DNA of 64,000 nt. Source: Azophilus sp965214305 (GTDB taxonomy: Bacteria > Pseudomonadota > Gammaproteobacteria > Pseudomonadales > Azotimanducaceae). The first letter of the stretch is position 1. Each line of letters opens with the position of its first letter. The stretch spans positions 1,922,001 to 1,986,000 of the forward strand of contig OZ243949.1 in NCBI GenBank assembly GCA_965214305.1, given 5' to 3'. Both the position numbers and the translations under genes were made by a program. The notes beneath the pieces are model-generated. The model did not search any database. It saw only the letters and a program-made list of their open reading frames with translations, and had not been told where the DNA came from. Shown here in pieces: positions 46,665 through 55,115 of this stretch.

Positions 46665-47438
46665 TCAGGGAATCATGCTCTTCAATTTACCGAGTGGGGA
46701 TACCCGCACACGATTATGGGCGGGTTTTGCCGGTATTTCGATTTGCTCACCCGTCTTCGGGTTTCGCCCCATGCGTTTTCTTGTGGCGACCTTGCGTATT
46801 TTACGTATCTTGACGAGGCCGGAAATGGAAAATTCACCGACGCCGCGGCGCTTAACATGCCGCTCGATCAACTGTTCCAATCCATCGAATACCGAGGCGA
46901 CCTGGGCGCGCCTGAGGTTGGTGGCTTGGGCGAGTTCCGTCAATACCTCGGCCTTGGACATCTTTTTTGATATTGCCGTTGTTTTCATATCGACGGTTAC
47001 TTGGGGTGTGGCTTGCGGTACCGCCATCCTGCGCTTGGGGCCCGCCGCGCGTTGCTTGGCGGCTGGGGCTTTGCGCCGCTTCGCAGCGGTTTTTCCAGCC
47101 GGCGTCGCTTTTGATTTTGCCTTTGTCTTACTTGCCGCCGCCCGCTTTGGCACACGCTTTACCGCCGCTTTCTTACCGGCGGATGTGGCTCGCTTTGCCG
47201 TTGCCATTTTACCTCTGGCCGCTTTTTTCCCGGCTGCCGTGGTTCCTGTTCCAGCGGTTGCCCGCGCCTTTTTTGCCGCTACTTTTCGGCCCGCGGAAGC
47301 AGTCTTTGCCGCGGTTTTGCGTTTTGCGGAAGACGCCGCCCGCTTAGCGGCTGGAGCGGCCTTTTTGACTGTCGCCTTTTTTTTCCGCGCAGTCATTTTG
47401 GCCGTTTTTTGCTTGGTTACAGTTTTCTTGGCAGGCAT
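46665..47438 (-). CDS. HU-like DNA-binding protein with histone H1-like Lys/Ala tail
   Basis: A 257-residue nucleoid protein in two parts. Residues 1-~150 are a low-complexity tail of Lys, Ala, Thr and Arg with AAKK/KRAA-type repeats, like eukaryotic H1 and bacterial H1-like proteins. Residues ~155-257 are an HU/IHF-type domain: SKAEVLTELAQATNL, VGEFSISGLVKIRKI and the DNA-minor-groove arm RMGRNPKTGEQIEIPA, with the conserved proline. The fusion suggests DNA compaction. A promoter candidate lies about 100 bases upstream. The strand opposite the tail shows a long Val/Phe-rich open frame that is an artefact of this composition. Confidence 0.85.
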   Translation of the reverse strand: MPAKKTVTKQKTAKMTARKKKATVKKAAPAAKRAASSAKRKTAAKTASAGRKVAAKKARATAGTGTTAAGKKAARGKMATAKRATSAGKKAAVKRVPKRAAASKTKAKSKATPAGKTAAKRRKAPAAKQRAAGPKRRMAVPQATPQVTVDMKTTAISKKMSKAEVLTELAQATNLRRAQVASVFDGLEQLIERHVKRRGVGEFSISGLVKIRKIRKVATRKRMGRNPKTGEQIEIPAKPAHNRVRVSPLGKLKSMIP

Positions 47439-47540
47439 ATCCGATCCTCGTGTTGTCGGGTTGTCTGGATCAGTGGGAACTGTTAGGGAGGCTGCTCTAC
47501 CAAACGCAAGCCACCAATCGCAGCTATCGCATGGCGAACC

Positions 47541-47569
47541 TTTATAACCAAACCATTACAGTGCCGCAA
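47541..47569 (-). promoter_or_regulatory. Sigma-70-like promoter for the HU/H1-like gene
   Basis: On the minus strand TTGCGG (47564-47569) and TATAAA (47541-47546) are separated by 17 bases, about 100 bases upstream of the start codon. Match to consensus is good; activity is inferred. Confidence 0.45.
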
Positions 47570-47650
47570 GCAATTGTAGTGAATTTAGTACGAACACTGT
47601 ATTTTTTTCGCCTTTTTGTAGATCATACGCGCCCCGGGCTGGCTGAGCCA

Positions 47651-47697
47651 GGCTAGCAGCCTGCGCCGACAGGAAGTCGTGAAAGCGAATCCGCAAA
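47651..47697. repeat. Intergenic element, family B (copy B4, one arm)
   Basis: GGCTAGCAGCCTGCGCCGAC and GGAAGTCGTGAAAGCGAAT match the left arm of B3 and B5. It ends 20 bases before fmdB. Confidence 0.6.
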
Positions 47698-47717
47698 TCA
47701 ATCACTGAGGAATTTCG

Positions 47718-48098
47718 ATGCCCATCTATGAGTATCGATGCGATCATTGCGGCCATGAATTTGAGACGATTCAAAAGGTCGGAGAGCCACCGCTAAAACT
47801 CTGTCCGGTTTGTGCGACGGAGGGCTTGAGAAAAAAGATCTCGGCCGCTGTTTTCCGCTTGAAAGGCGGCGGGTGGTACGAAACCGATTTCAAATCGGAC
47901 AAGAAGAAGAACGTCGCGGGCGATGCTAACAGCGGCGACCAGGGCACCGATGGCGGTGCGCAATCGCAACAGCAGGAAACCAAGCCCGGCAAGGGTGCGG
48001 ATCAGTCGGCGAAATCCTCGGAAAAAGCGGGCAAGACCAAAAGCGATGCCGCGAGTACCACCAAATCTGCGGCGTCCTCCGACACCGCCAAGGAGTAG
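47718..48098 (+). CDS. FmdB family zinc-ribbon protein
   Basis: A 126-residue protein with the FmdB N-terminus MPIYEYRCDHCGHEFE and the second cysteine pair CPVCATEGLRKKIS, forming a zinc ribbon. Residues ~55-126 are a low-complexity tail of Lys, Ser, Ala, Gln and Gly. FmdB-type proteins are regulators or of unknown role and often lie before aspS, as here (93 bases). It shares a divergent region with the HU/H1-like gene. Confidence 0.85.
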   Translation: MPIYEYRCDHCGHEFETIQKVGEPPLKLCPVCATEGLRKKISAAVFRLKGGGWYETDFKSDKKKNVAGDANSGDQGTDGGAQSQQQETKPGKGADQSAKSSEKAGKTKSDAASTTKSAASSDTAKE

Positions 48099-48191
48099 TA
48101 ATCATGCCGATGCGGATGCAGCGAACTGCGATCTCTGGCACTCGGAACTTTTATGGTCGTTTGTCGTTGGCGAATAGCGGGTACCCCATCC

Positions 48192-49955
48192 ATGCGTAGC
48201 CATTACTGCGGAGAACTCAACGCATCGCACATCGGCGAGAACGTTGCATTGTGCGGTTGGGTGCATCGCCGCCGCGATCACGGCGGTGTCATTTTTCTGG
48301 ATATGCGCGACCGCACCGGCATCGTGCAAGTGGTCTACGACCCGGACACGGTCGGAAGCTTTGCAATCGCCGAGCGTGTGCGCAGCGAATATGTATTGCA
48401 TATGACCGGCAGGGTGCGGCGCCGACAGGAGGGTGCCGAGAATCCGAATATGGCCACCGGCGAAATCGAAGTGTTGGGTTTGGGGTTGGAAATTCTCAAT
48501 GCCGCCGCCACCCCACCTTTTCAACTCGACGAGTATTCCGCCGCCGGCGAAGATGTGCGGCTACGCTACCGCTATCTCGACCTGCGCCGCCCCGAGATGC
48601 AAGAACGCCTGCGTTTACGCGCTCAAGCCGCCTCGGTGGTGCGCCGACACCTCGAGGAGAACGGTTATTGGGAAATTGAAACGCCGACGCTGAGCCGGTC
48701 CACACCCGAGGGCGCGCGCGACTATCTGGTGCCCAGCCGCACGCATCCGGGCACCTTCTTCGCGCTGCCCCAATCCCCGCAGATGTACAAGCAATTGCTG
48801 ATGATGTCCGGCGTTGACAAGTATTATCAACTGGCGCGCTGTTATCGGGATGAGGATCTGCGCCACGACCGGCAGCCCGAATTCACGCAAATCGATATTG
48901 AGGCCTCGTTCGTGCGCGAGCAGGACATCATGGCGCTCGTGGAAACCATGATGCAGCGCCTATTCAAGGAACTGAAGGCTGTGGAACTGGGCAAATTCCC
49001 GGTGTTAACCTGGGCTGAGGCCATGCGCGACTACGGCAGCGACCGCCCGGATCTGCGTAACCCATTACGTCTTACCGATATCGCCGACCTGATGGCCGCG
49101 GTGGAATTCAAGGTATTTCGCGGCCCGGCCAACGACAGCCAGGGCCGGGTGGTAGCGTTGAACGCTCCCGGCGGCGGCAAACTGAGCCGCAAGGCGATCG
49201 ACGACCTGACCGAGTTTGTCGGCCGTTACGGTGCCAAGGGGCTTGCCTACATCAAAGTCAACGAACTCGAACGCGGCAACGAGGGCCTGCAATCACCCAT
49301 CGTCAAATTTTTACCGGAAACGGTTGTCGCCCAGCTGTTACAACGGGTTGGTGCGCGCAATGGCGACCTCGTCTTTTTTGGCGCCGGCAAGGCCAATATC
49401 GTCAACAATTCCATCGGTGCGCTACGCAACGAACTCGGGCGGCTGCTCGGCTTGACGGAATCGGGATACGCGCCCCTATGGGTGGTCGAATGGCCCTTGT
49501 TCGAACGGGAGCGCAATGGCCAACTAACACCCGCCCACCACCAGTTTACAAGGCCTACCTGTAGCCCGGAGGCGTTGCTCGCCGCGCCGGAAGAGGCCAA
49601 AGCAGCCGCCTATGACGTGGTGTTGAACGGCTACGAACTCGGTGGCGGCTCCTTGCGTATACACACCGAAACCATGCAGCGGGCGATCTTGGAAGTGATC
49701 GGGGCCAGCGCCGCAGCGGAGGAAAAGTTCGGTTTTCTGCTCAATGCGCTGCGGCACGGTTGCCCGCCACATGGTGGTATCGCCATCGGTTTTGATCGTC
49801 TTGCCATGCTGTTGACGGAAACCCAGGCGATTCGCGACGTCATCGCCTTCCCGAAAACTCAATCCGCCGCCTGCCTGATGATGTCGGCACCAAGCGCAGT
49901 GGATGCGGCGCAATTGCGCGAACTGCACATTCGTTCTCGCCCCCTTGACTCATGA
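48192..49955 (+). CDS. aspS: Aspartyl-tRNA synthetase
   Basis: A 587-residue bacterial AspRS. Residues 1-105 are the OB-fold anticodon domain (MRSHYCGELNASHIGENVAL, then GWVHRRRDHGGVIFLDMRDR). Class II motifs follow: motif 2 CYRDEDLRHDRQPEFTQIDI and motif 3 GIAIGFDRLAMLL, with the GAD insertion between. The ATG at 48192 gives the canonical start; upstream in-frame codons do not look like AspRS. It leads the conserved aspS-yebC-ruvCAB block. Confidence 0.97.
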   Translation: MRSHYCGELNASHIGENVALCGWVHRRRDHGGVIFLDMRDRTGIVQVVYDPDTVGSFAIAERVRSEYVLHMTGRVRRRQEGAENPNMATGEIEVLGLGLEILNAAATPPFQLDEYSAAGEDVRLRYRYLDLRRPEMQERLRLRAQAASVVRRHLEENGYWEIETPTLSRSTPEGARDYLVPSRTHPGTFFALPQSPQMYKQLLMMSGVDKYYQLARCYRDEDLRHDRQPEFTQIDIEASFVREQDIMALVETMMQRLFKELKAVELGKFPVLTWAEAMRDYGSDRPDLRNPLRLTDIADLMAAVEFKVFRGPANDSQGRVVALNAPGGGKLSRKAIDDLTEFVGRYGAKGLAYIKVNELERGNEGLQSPIVKFLPETVVAQLLQRVGARNGDLVFFGAGKANIVNNSIGALRNELGRLLGLTESGYAPLWVVEWPLFERERNGQLTPAHHQFTRPTCSPEALLAAPEEAKAAAYDVVLNGYELGGGSLRIHTETMQRAILEVIGASAAAEEKFGFLLNALRHGCPPHGGIAIGFDRLAMLLTETQAIRDVIAFPKTQSAACLMMSAPSAVDAAQLRELHIRSRPLDS

Positions 49956-50054
49956 ACGCCGCCAGCGCCGGTGCGGCGCATCGAAACGCAAAGCATAACG
50001 GCACCCAATGCGTTGTCCGGGTTTGAGATTTATTGCATGGGAGTTGCATGAAAA

Positions 50055-50792
50055 ATGGCCGGACACAGCAAATGGGCCAATATCAAGCACCGCAAAGCGG
50101 CCCAGGACGCGAAACGCGGCAAACTCTGGACCAAGGTGCTGCGCGAGGTCACCGTCGCCGCCCGCAATGGCGGCGACCCTGCCGACAACCCGCGTCTGCG
50201 CACGGCGATGGACAAGGCGCTTGCGGCAAACGTGCCGAAGGAAACCATTGAGCGCGCGGTGCAACGCGGTACCGGGGCTGGCGAGGGCACCAATCTCGAG
50301 GAATTAACTTACGAGGGCTATGCGGCCGGCGGCGTGGCCATTCTCATTGAAGCCATGACCGATAACCGTAATCGCACCGTGGCCGAGGTGCGCCACGCTT
50401 TCGGCAAGTACGGCGGCAATCTCGGCACAGACGGCTCGGTGGCCTATCTGTTCGACAAGCGGGGAGTTATCAGCTTTGCGCCGGGCACCGATGAGAGCGC
50501 TGTTCTTGACCTGGCCTTGGAGGCGGGCGCGGAAGACATGGAGACCGACGACGAGGGCTGCATAACCCTCATCACCGCGCCGGATGAGCTCGGCCGGGTA
50601 ACGGACGCCTTAGAAGCGGCCGCGCTGCCGCCCGACCATGCCGAAACCACCATGGTGCCCGCAACGCTTTGCGCCTGTGATGCGGCCCAAGCGGAATCCT
50701 TAATGCGGCTGGTCGATGCGCTCGAAGAACTTGATGACGTACAAAACGTCTTCACCAACGGCGAGTTTCCCGATCAAAGTTCTCGGCATTGA
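50055..50792 (+). CDS. yebC: YebC/PmpR family protein
   Basis: A 245-residue YebC. The start MAGHSKWANIKHRKAAQDAK and the segment YEGYAAGGVAILIEAMTDNRNRT are diagnostic. YebC was first described as a transcription regulator; later work links YebC proteins to translation of proline-rich stretches. It sits between aspS and ruvC, as in most gammaproteobacteria, and its 3' end overlaps ruvC by 59 bases. Confidence 0.96.
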   Translation: MAGHSKWANIKHRKAAQDAKRGKLWTKVLREVTVAARNGGDPADNPRLRTAMDKALAANVPKETIERAVQRGTGAGEGTNLEELTYEGYAAGGVAILIEAMTDNRNRTVAEVRHAFGKYGGNLGTDGSVAYLFDKRGVISFAPGTDESAVLDLALEAGAEDMETDDEGCITLITAPDELGRVTDALEAAALPPDHAETTMVPATLCACDAAQAESLMRLVDALEELDDVQNVFTNGEFPDQSSRH

Positions 50793-51243
50793 TCCCGGTT
50801 CACGGGTTACGGGGTATGGGCTTGTTAGCGTTGAGCGCAGCCGATTGTCGTTCGTGGACGCCGGCTGCATTCGCTCGACGACGGGCACCATGCCGGAACG
50901 ATTGGGACAAATCTATAAGGACGTATCCGAACTGATCGGCATCCATTGCCCCGCCGTGCTCGCGATTGAGGAGGTATTTCTCGCCCAGAATCCGCAATCC
51001 GCCTTAAAGCTTGGCCAGGCACGCGGCGTTGCCATCGCCTCGGCGGTGGCCGGTGGCCTTGATGTTTTTGAATACCCCGCGCGTTCGGTAAAAAAGGCCG
51101 TCGTGGGCACGGGGCGGGCGACCAAGGCGCAGGTTCAGCACATGGTGCGGGTGCTTTTGAAGCTGAGGGGCTTGCCCGCGCCGGATGCGGCCGATGCCCT
51201 TGCGATCGCGATTTGCCACATCAATACTGCCGTTCATGGCTAA
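50734..51243 (+). CDS. ruvC: Crossover junction endodeoxyribonuclease RuvC
   Basis: A 169-residue Holliday junction resolvase. The four catalytic acids are visible: Asp in LGIDPGSRVTGYG, Glu in LAIEEVFLAQNPQ, and two Asp in PDAADALAIAICH. There is no start codon at the usual position, right before KVLGID, so the nearest usable one is ATG 50734, 19 codons upstream. This adds an N-terminal extension and overlaps yebC by 59 bases. RuvC cleaves junctions moved by RuvAB. Confidence 0.93.
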   Translation: MTYKTSSPTASFPIKVLGIDPGSRVTGYGLVSVERSRLSFVDAGCIRSTTGTMPERLGQIYKDVSELIGIHCPAVLAIEEVFLAQNPQSALKLGQARGVAIASAVAGGLDVFEYPARSVKKAVVGTGRATKAQVQHMVRVLLKLRGLPAPDAADALAIAICHINTAVHG

Positions 51244-51265
51244 TCGCAAAAGACGCGGGTAGGCG

Positions 51266-51868
51266 GTGATCGGGCGGCTGCGCGGTCACCTTGTCTCGGC
51301 GAGCGGGCAAACGGTGCTCGTCGATGTTGGCGGTATCGGCTACGAGCTGGAAGTACCCGCGCCGATGCTGGCCATGCTGCCAACTGAAACGGCGGAGGTG
51401 GAACTGCACACCCATTTTACGGTGCGCGATGATTCCCAACAGCTCTACGGATTCAGCACAAGGGGCGAGCGCGACCTTTTTCGCGCCCTACTGCGCATCG
51501 GCGGCGTTGGGCCGCGGCTGGCGTTGTCGGTCATTGCCACGATGAATGTTGGCGAACTGGCGCTGGCCGCGGCGCAAAACGATGTTTCGCGGCTGATCAA
51601 AATACCCGGCGTTGGTCGCAAGACGGCGCAGCGGATGCTGCTTGAATTGCAAGATCGGCTGGCCAGCCTCGACATTGAAGCGGCAAAGAGCGCACCGGCG
51701 CCTGTGCAACAATCCGGCACGGAGGCCGAGCGGGCGTTGGTGGCGCTGGGCTACAAAGCGGGCGAGGCGGCGCGGGCGGTGCGCGCGGTCGATCTGGACG
51801 GCCTTTCCGTTGAGCAGGTTGTGCGCGAGGCCTTGCGTCGTCTTGCGCGGCCGGAGCCCAAAGCGTGA
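51266..51868 (+). CDS. ruvA: Holliday junction DNA-binding protein RuvA
   Basis: A 200-residue RuvA starting at GTG. Domain I begins MIGRLRGHLVSASGQTVLVD, with the acidic-pin region following. The two helix-hairpin-helix motifs are LLRIGGVGPRLALSVIA and LIKIPGVGRKTAQRML. Domain III is at the C-terminus (ALVALGYKAGEAARAV). RuvA tetramers hold the junction and load RuvB. Its stop overlaps the ruvB start (GTGA). Confidence 0.96.
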   Translation: MIGRLRGHLVSASGQTVLVDVGGIGYELEVPAPMLAMLPTETAEVELHTHFTVRDDSQQLYGFSTRGERDLFRALLRIGGVGPRLALSVIATMNVGELALAAAQNDVSRLIKIPGVGRKTAQRMLLELQDRLASLDIEAAKSAPAPVQQSGTEAERALVALGYKAGEAARAVRAVDLDGLSVEQVVREALRRLARPEPKA

Positions 51869-52998
51869 CCATCGAACGGGACACCGGTCTTGTCCCCAAG
51901 ACCACGCCCGGCGCAGCGGCAAAACCGCTTGGCGCAAATTCTACCGGGCGCCAAGCCGTCCTTGATCCGCTGGCCGAGAACGCCGCGGAGACCGGGTTGG
52001 AACTCAGCCTGCGTCCGACTCGCCTTGACGAATACGTCGGCCAGAGTGCCGTCAAGGAACAGATGGCCATCTTTATCGAAGCGGCGCGGCGGCGCGGCGC
52101 GGCGCTTGACCACAGCTTAATTTTCGGGCCGCCCGGGCTTGGCAAGACCACCCTGGCCAACATTGTTGCCAACGAAATGGGCGTTGCCATCAAATCCACA
52201 GCCGGCCCGATCTTGGAGCGGCCCGGTGACTTGGCGGCGATGTTGACCAACCTGGAAGATCACGACGTGCTCTTCGTGGATGAGATTCACCGCCTCTCGC
52301 CGGTGGTTGAGGAAATCCTCTATCCCGCCATGGAGGATTTTCAAATCGACATTCTCATCGGCGACGGCCCGGCCGCCCGCTCGCTCAAACTGGACCTGCG
52401 CCGCTTCACCCTGATTGGCGCCACGACTCGGGTGGGATTATTGACCTCGCCGCTGCGCGATCGATTCGGTATCGTGCAGCGTTTGGATTTCTACTCGGTC
52501 GATGAACTCAGCGAAATTGTGACCCGTTCGGCGCGCAAGATGGATTTGCCGGTGGATGCGCGGGGAGCGCGCGAGGTCGCCGAGCGCTCGCGGGGGACGC
52601 CGCGCATCGCCAATCGGCTGCTGCGGCGTGTGCGCGACTATGCGGAGGTGCGAGCGGACGGCGCGGTTAATCAGGCGACGGCGGATGCGGCGCTCAACCT
52701 GCTAAAGGTCGATGGAGAAGGCTTCGATAGCATGGATCGGCGCCTGCTTGAAACCGTCATTCACAAATTTTCGGGCGGGCCGGTCGGGCTCGATTCCTTG
52801 GCGGCGGCGCTCAGCGAAGAGCGCGATACCATTGAGGATGTGCTTGAGCCCTTTCTGATTCAGCAGGGCTTCCTGATGCGCACACCGCGGGGACGGGTGG
52901 CGACCGCCAAAGCCTACCTGCACTTCGGCTTGGCCGCCCCGGCAACCGGTGGCGCGGCCGAGTCCGCCCAAGGCACCCTCAACCTGCCGGAGCATTGA
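51865..52998 (+). CDS. ruvB: Holliday junction branch-migration ATPase RuvB
   Basis: A 377-residue AAA+ motor. Walker A is FGPPGLGKTTLANI near residue 90, Walker B VLFVDEIHRLSPVVEE near 138, sensor GATTRVGLL near 190, and the C-terminal winged helix includes QGFLMRTPRGRVAT. The first ~45 residues before RPTRLDEYVGQ are an extra, poorly conserved leader. It overlaps ruvA by four bases. It is followed by repeat B5 rather than ybgC. Confidence 0.97.
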   Translation: MTIERDTGLVPKTTPGAAAKPLGANSTGRQAVLDPLAENAAETGLELSLRPTRLDEYVGQSAVKEQMAIFIEAARRRGAALDHSLIFGPPGLGKTTLANIVANEMGVAIKSTAGPILERPGDLAAMLTNLEDHDVLFVDEIHRLSPVVEEILYPAMEDFQIDILIGDGPAARSLKLDLRRFTLIGATTRVGLLTSPLRDRFGIVQRLDFYSVDELSEIVTRSARKMDLPVDARGAREVAERSRGTPRIANRLLRRVRDYAEVRADGAVNQATADAALNLLKVDGEGFDSMDRRLLETVIHKFSGGPVGLDSLAAALSEERDTIEDVLEPFLIQQGFLMRTPRGRVATAKAYLHFGLAAPATGGAAESAQGTLNLPEH

Positions 52999-53052
52999 TC
53001 GTGCGCTACCCGCGTCCGGTCGGCCATCGCCGCCCTTCGCCAAATAGGCGCG

Positions 53053-53222
53053 CTAGGAGTCTGTGCCTGCGGAAGTCGCGAAAGCGAAAAACCGCGCTCA
53101 TAGGTCCCGTCTCGGCCGGTCGATTGAGGCGAATATCGAGCCCTATGCAACGCAATCGAGCGGCCGACGGGGCGGATGAGAGCGGCTTTGCGGCCGCGAA
53201 TTCCGCAGGCAGAGGCTCCCAG
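53053..53222. repeat. Intergenic palindromic element, family B (copy B5, full 170 bp)
   Basis: A full-length element with imperfect ~40-bp inverted ends: left CTAGGAGTCTGTGCCTGCGG, right ending CCGCAGGCAGAGGCTCCCAG. The core contains AATCGAGCGGCCGACGGGGC, shared with B6. No credible gene is inside. It occupies the ruvB-tolQ gap where ybgC is usually found. Confidence 0.85.
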
Positions 53223-53271
53223 CGGCTTGACTCGTTGGTAAACTGGCTCTACGCAAGAAACCCGGACCGCC

Positions 53272-53958
53272 GTGCCCGAACAACTTTCCGTATTTGAACT
53301 GATTGCCAATGCCAGCCTGTTGGTGCAGGCCGTCATCGTGCTGTTGGCGTTGGCATCGATTGCCTCTTGGATGATGATCTTCCAGCGCTGGTTTTTCCTG
53401 CGTCGGGTGCAGGGCGAAGCGGACGACTTCGAGGAGCATTTCTGGTCCGGTGTGGATCTGCGGGAACTGTACATCGAGCTCGATGGCCGTGACGACCTGA
53501 CCGGCATCGAAACCGTATTTGTCGCGGGGTTCAAGGAATTTGAGCGGCTTTCCGAACAGCCCGGCGCCGAGGTGGATTCGATCATGCAGGGTGTACAGCG
53601 CGGTATGCGCGTGGCCCTGAACCGCGAAGAGGAGCGCCTGAGCACACACCTTTCCTTCCTCGCCACGGTCGGTTCCACCAGTCCCTATGTCGGCCTGTTC
53701 GGCACCGTTTGGGGCATCATGAATTCGTTTCGTAGCCTGGCCAACATGAACCAGGCAACCTTGGCTTCGGTGGCACCCGGCATTTCCGAAGCTTTGGTGG
53801 CGACGGCCATCGGGCTGTTTGCCGCCATTCCCGCGGTTATTGCCTACAACCGTTTCTCCGCGCGGGTGGAGATTTCAATGAAACGCATCGAATCGTTCAG
53901 TGATGAGGCGACCAGCATCTTGCACCGCGCCGCCCAAGCCTCGGTGGCGAAACTCTGA
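53272..53958 (+). CDS. tolQ: Tol-Pal system proton channel subunit TolQ
   Basis: A 228-residue TolQ with three membrane helices. The first is near residues 15-37 (SLLVQAVIVLLALASIASWM) and the conserved pair includes FLATVGSTSPYVGLFGTVWG and ALVATAIGLFAAIPAVIAYN. With TolR it uses the proton gradient to energise TolA during cell constriction. GTG start. It is first in tolQRAB-pal-cpoB. Confidence 0.95.
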   Translation: MPEQLSVFELIANASLLVQAVIVLLALASIASWMMIFQRWFFLRRVQGEADDFEEHFWSGVDLRELYIELDGRDDLTGIETVFVAGFKEFERLSEQPGAEVDSIMQGVQRGMRVALNREEERLSTHLSFLATVGSTSPYVGLFGTVWGIMNSFRSLANMNQATLASVAPGISEALVATAIGLFAAIPAVIAYNRFSARVEISMKRIESFSDEATSILHRAAQASVAKL

Positions 53959-54404
53959 TGATCGCCTCGAACGTCAGGCGTCGGCGGCCGATGTCGGAAA
54001 TCAATGTCGTGCCCTATATCGATGTGATGTTGGTGCTGTTGGTGATCTTCATGGCAACCGCGCCACTGCTTACCCAGGGTGTACTGGTCGATTTGCCGAA
54101 GGCACCGTCCGAACCCATCACCGATAGCGCGGATGACCCGCTGGTGGTGTCGATTCGCCAGGACGGCGCCATCTTCGTCAACCTGGGGTTGGCTCGGGCG
54201 GAGGATGAAGGCACGCGGGTTACCCTCTATTCCCTTGAAGACCAGTCGGCCAAGGTGCTGCGCGCCAGGCCGGACCTGCCGGTCTACGTCAAGGCGGATC
54301 ACCGGCTCGACTACGGCTTGGTCGTGCGCGTGATGTCCGTGCTGCAAAAGGCCGGCGCCACCGGCGTGGGATTGATCACCGATCCCTTGGACCTCGATAG
54401 CTGA
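53958..54404 (+). CDS. tolR: Tol-Pal system protein TolR
   Basis: A 148-residue TolR/ExbD family protein. The start RRRRPMSEINVVPYIDVMLVLLV holds the proton-relay aspartate within the single membrane helix, followed by the periplasmic domain and the ending KAGATGVGLITDPL. It pairs with TolQ. Its ATG shares one base with the tolQ stop. Confidence 0.95.
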   Translation: MIASNVRRRRPMSEINVVPYIDVMLVLLVIFMATAPLLTQGVLVDLPKAPSEPITDSADDPLVVSIRQDGAIFVNLGLARAEDEGTRVTLYSLEDQSAKVLRARPDLPVYVKADHRLDYGLVVRVMSVLQKAGATGVGLITDPLDLDS

Positions 54405-54407
54405 TCG

Positions 54408-55115
54408 ATGCTATACGGGCTTCGTCAATACAGCCTTGCCTTGGTGCTGGCCTTGATGGTTCATGTGGCTGCGGTCGCCACCCTCTATGTTGGCTGGAAC
54501 CCGGTTAAGCGCGATGCTCGGGAGATCAGGCCGCGCATCATGCAGTCCGAATTGATTGTTCTGCAACCGCGGGCGCGGCAGCAACCCAAGCCGGTACCGG
54601 TGGTGGCACCAGCAACACCGGTCGCAGCGCCGCCCGCACCCAAGCCGGACGCCAAACCGACGGTGTACACGGAACCGCAACCCGAGCCGGTGGATCCTCA
54701 AGCACAGCAGCGGCAGCGGGAATTGGAACGCCAGCGGCAGCGTCTGGCGGAATTGGCCCGCCGATCTTTCGACGCCGCGCTCGAAGCCGAGGCCAGCGAG
54801 TTGGCCGAGGGCGACGAGGACGCGCTGGCGGCGAGCTTTCGCTACGGCATATATCAGCGCGTGGTGGCTAACTGGTCGCGCCCGCCGAGTGCGCGCCTGG
54901 GCATGCAGGCCAAACTGCTGGTGGAATTGATTCCAACCGGTCGGGTGATGAGCGTGACGGTAGTGGAATCGAGCGGCAACGGGGCCTTCGACCGCTCCGC
55001 GGAAGCAGCGGTCAAAAAAGCCCGGGATTTCGAGGTTCCGAACGAACCGGAGCTGTTTGAGCGGCATTTTCGGCAATTCTCTCTTCTGTTCCGACCCGAG
55101 GACCTGTTGCGATGA
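54408..55115 (+). CDS. tolA: Tol-Pal system protein TolA
   Basis: A 235-residue TolA: N-terminal membrane helix (SLALVLALMVHVAAVATLYV), a Pro/Ala-rich then helical linker (QQRQRELERQRQRLAELARR), and a C-terminal TonB/TolA domain (YQRVVANWSRPPSARLGM, then LIPTGRVMSVTVVESSGNGAFD). The linker is shorter than in E. coli TolA (421 residues). TolA spans the periplasm between TolQR and Pal/TolB. The gene overlaps tolB by four bases. Confidence 0.9.
   Translation: MLYGLRQYSLALVLALMVHVAAVATLYVGWNPVKRDAREIRPRIMQSELIVLQPRARQQPKPVPVVAPATPVAAPPAPKPDAKPTVYTEPQPEPVDPQAQQRQRELERQRQRLAELARRSFDAALEAEASELAEGDEDALAASFRYGIYQRVVANWSRPPSARLGMQAKLLVELIPTGRVMSVTVVESSGNGAFDRSAEAAVKKARDFEVPNEPELFERHFRQFSLLFRPEDLLR

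Noticed and set aside
46591..47547. 318-residue plus-strand frame rich in Val, Phe and Ala
   Set aside because: It is the antisense of the Lys/Ala-rich tail of the HU-like gene. The opposite strand has a clear HU domain.
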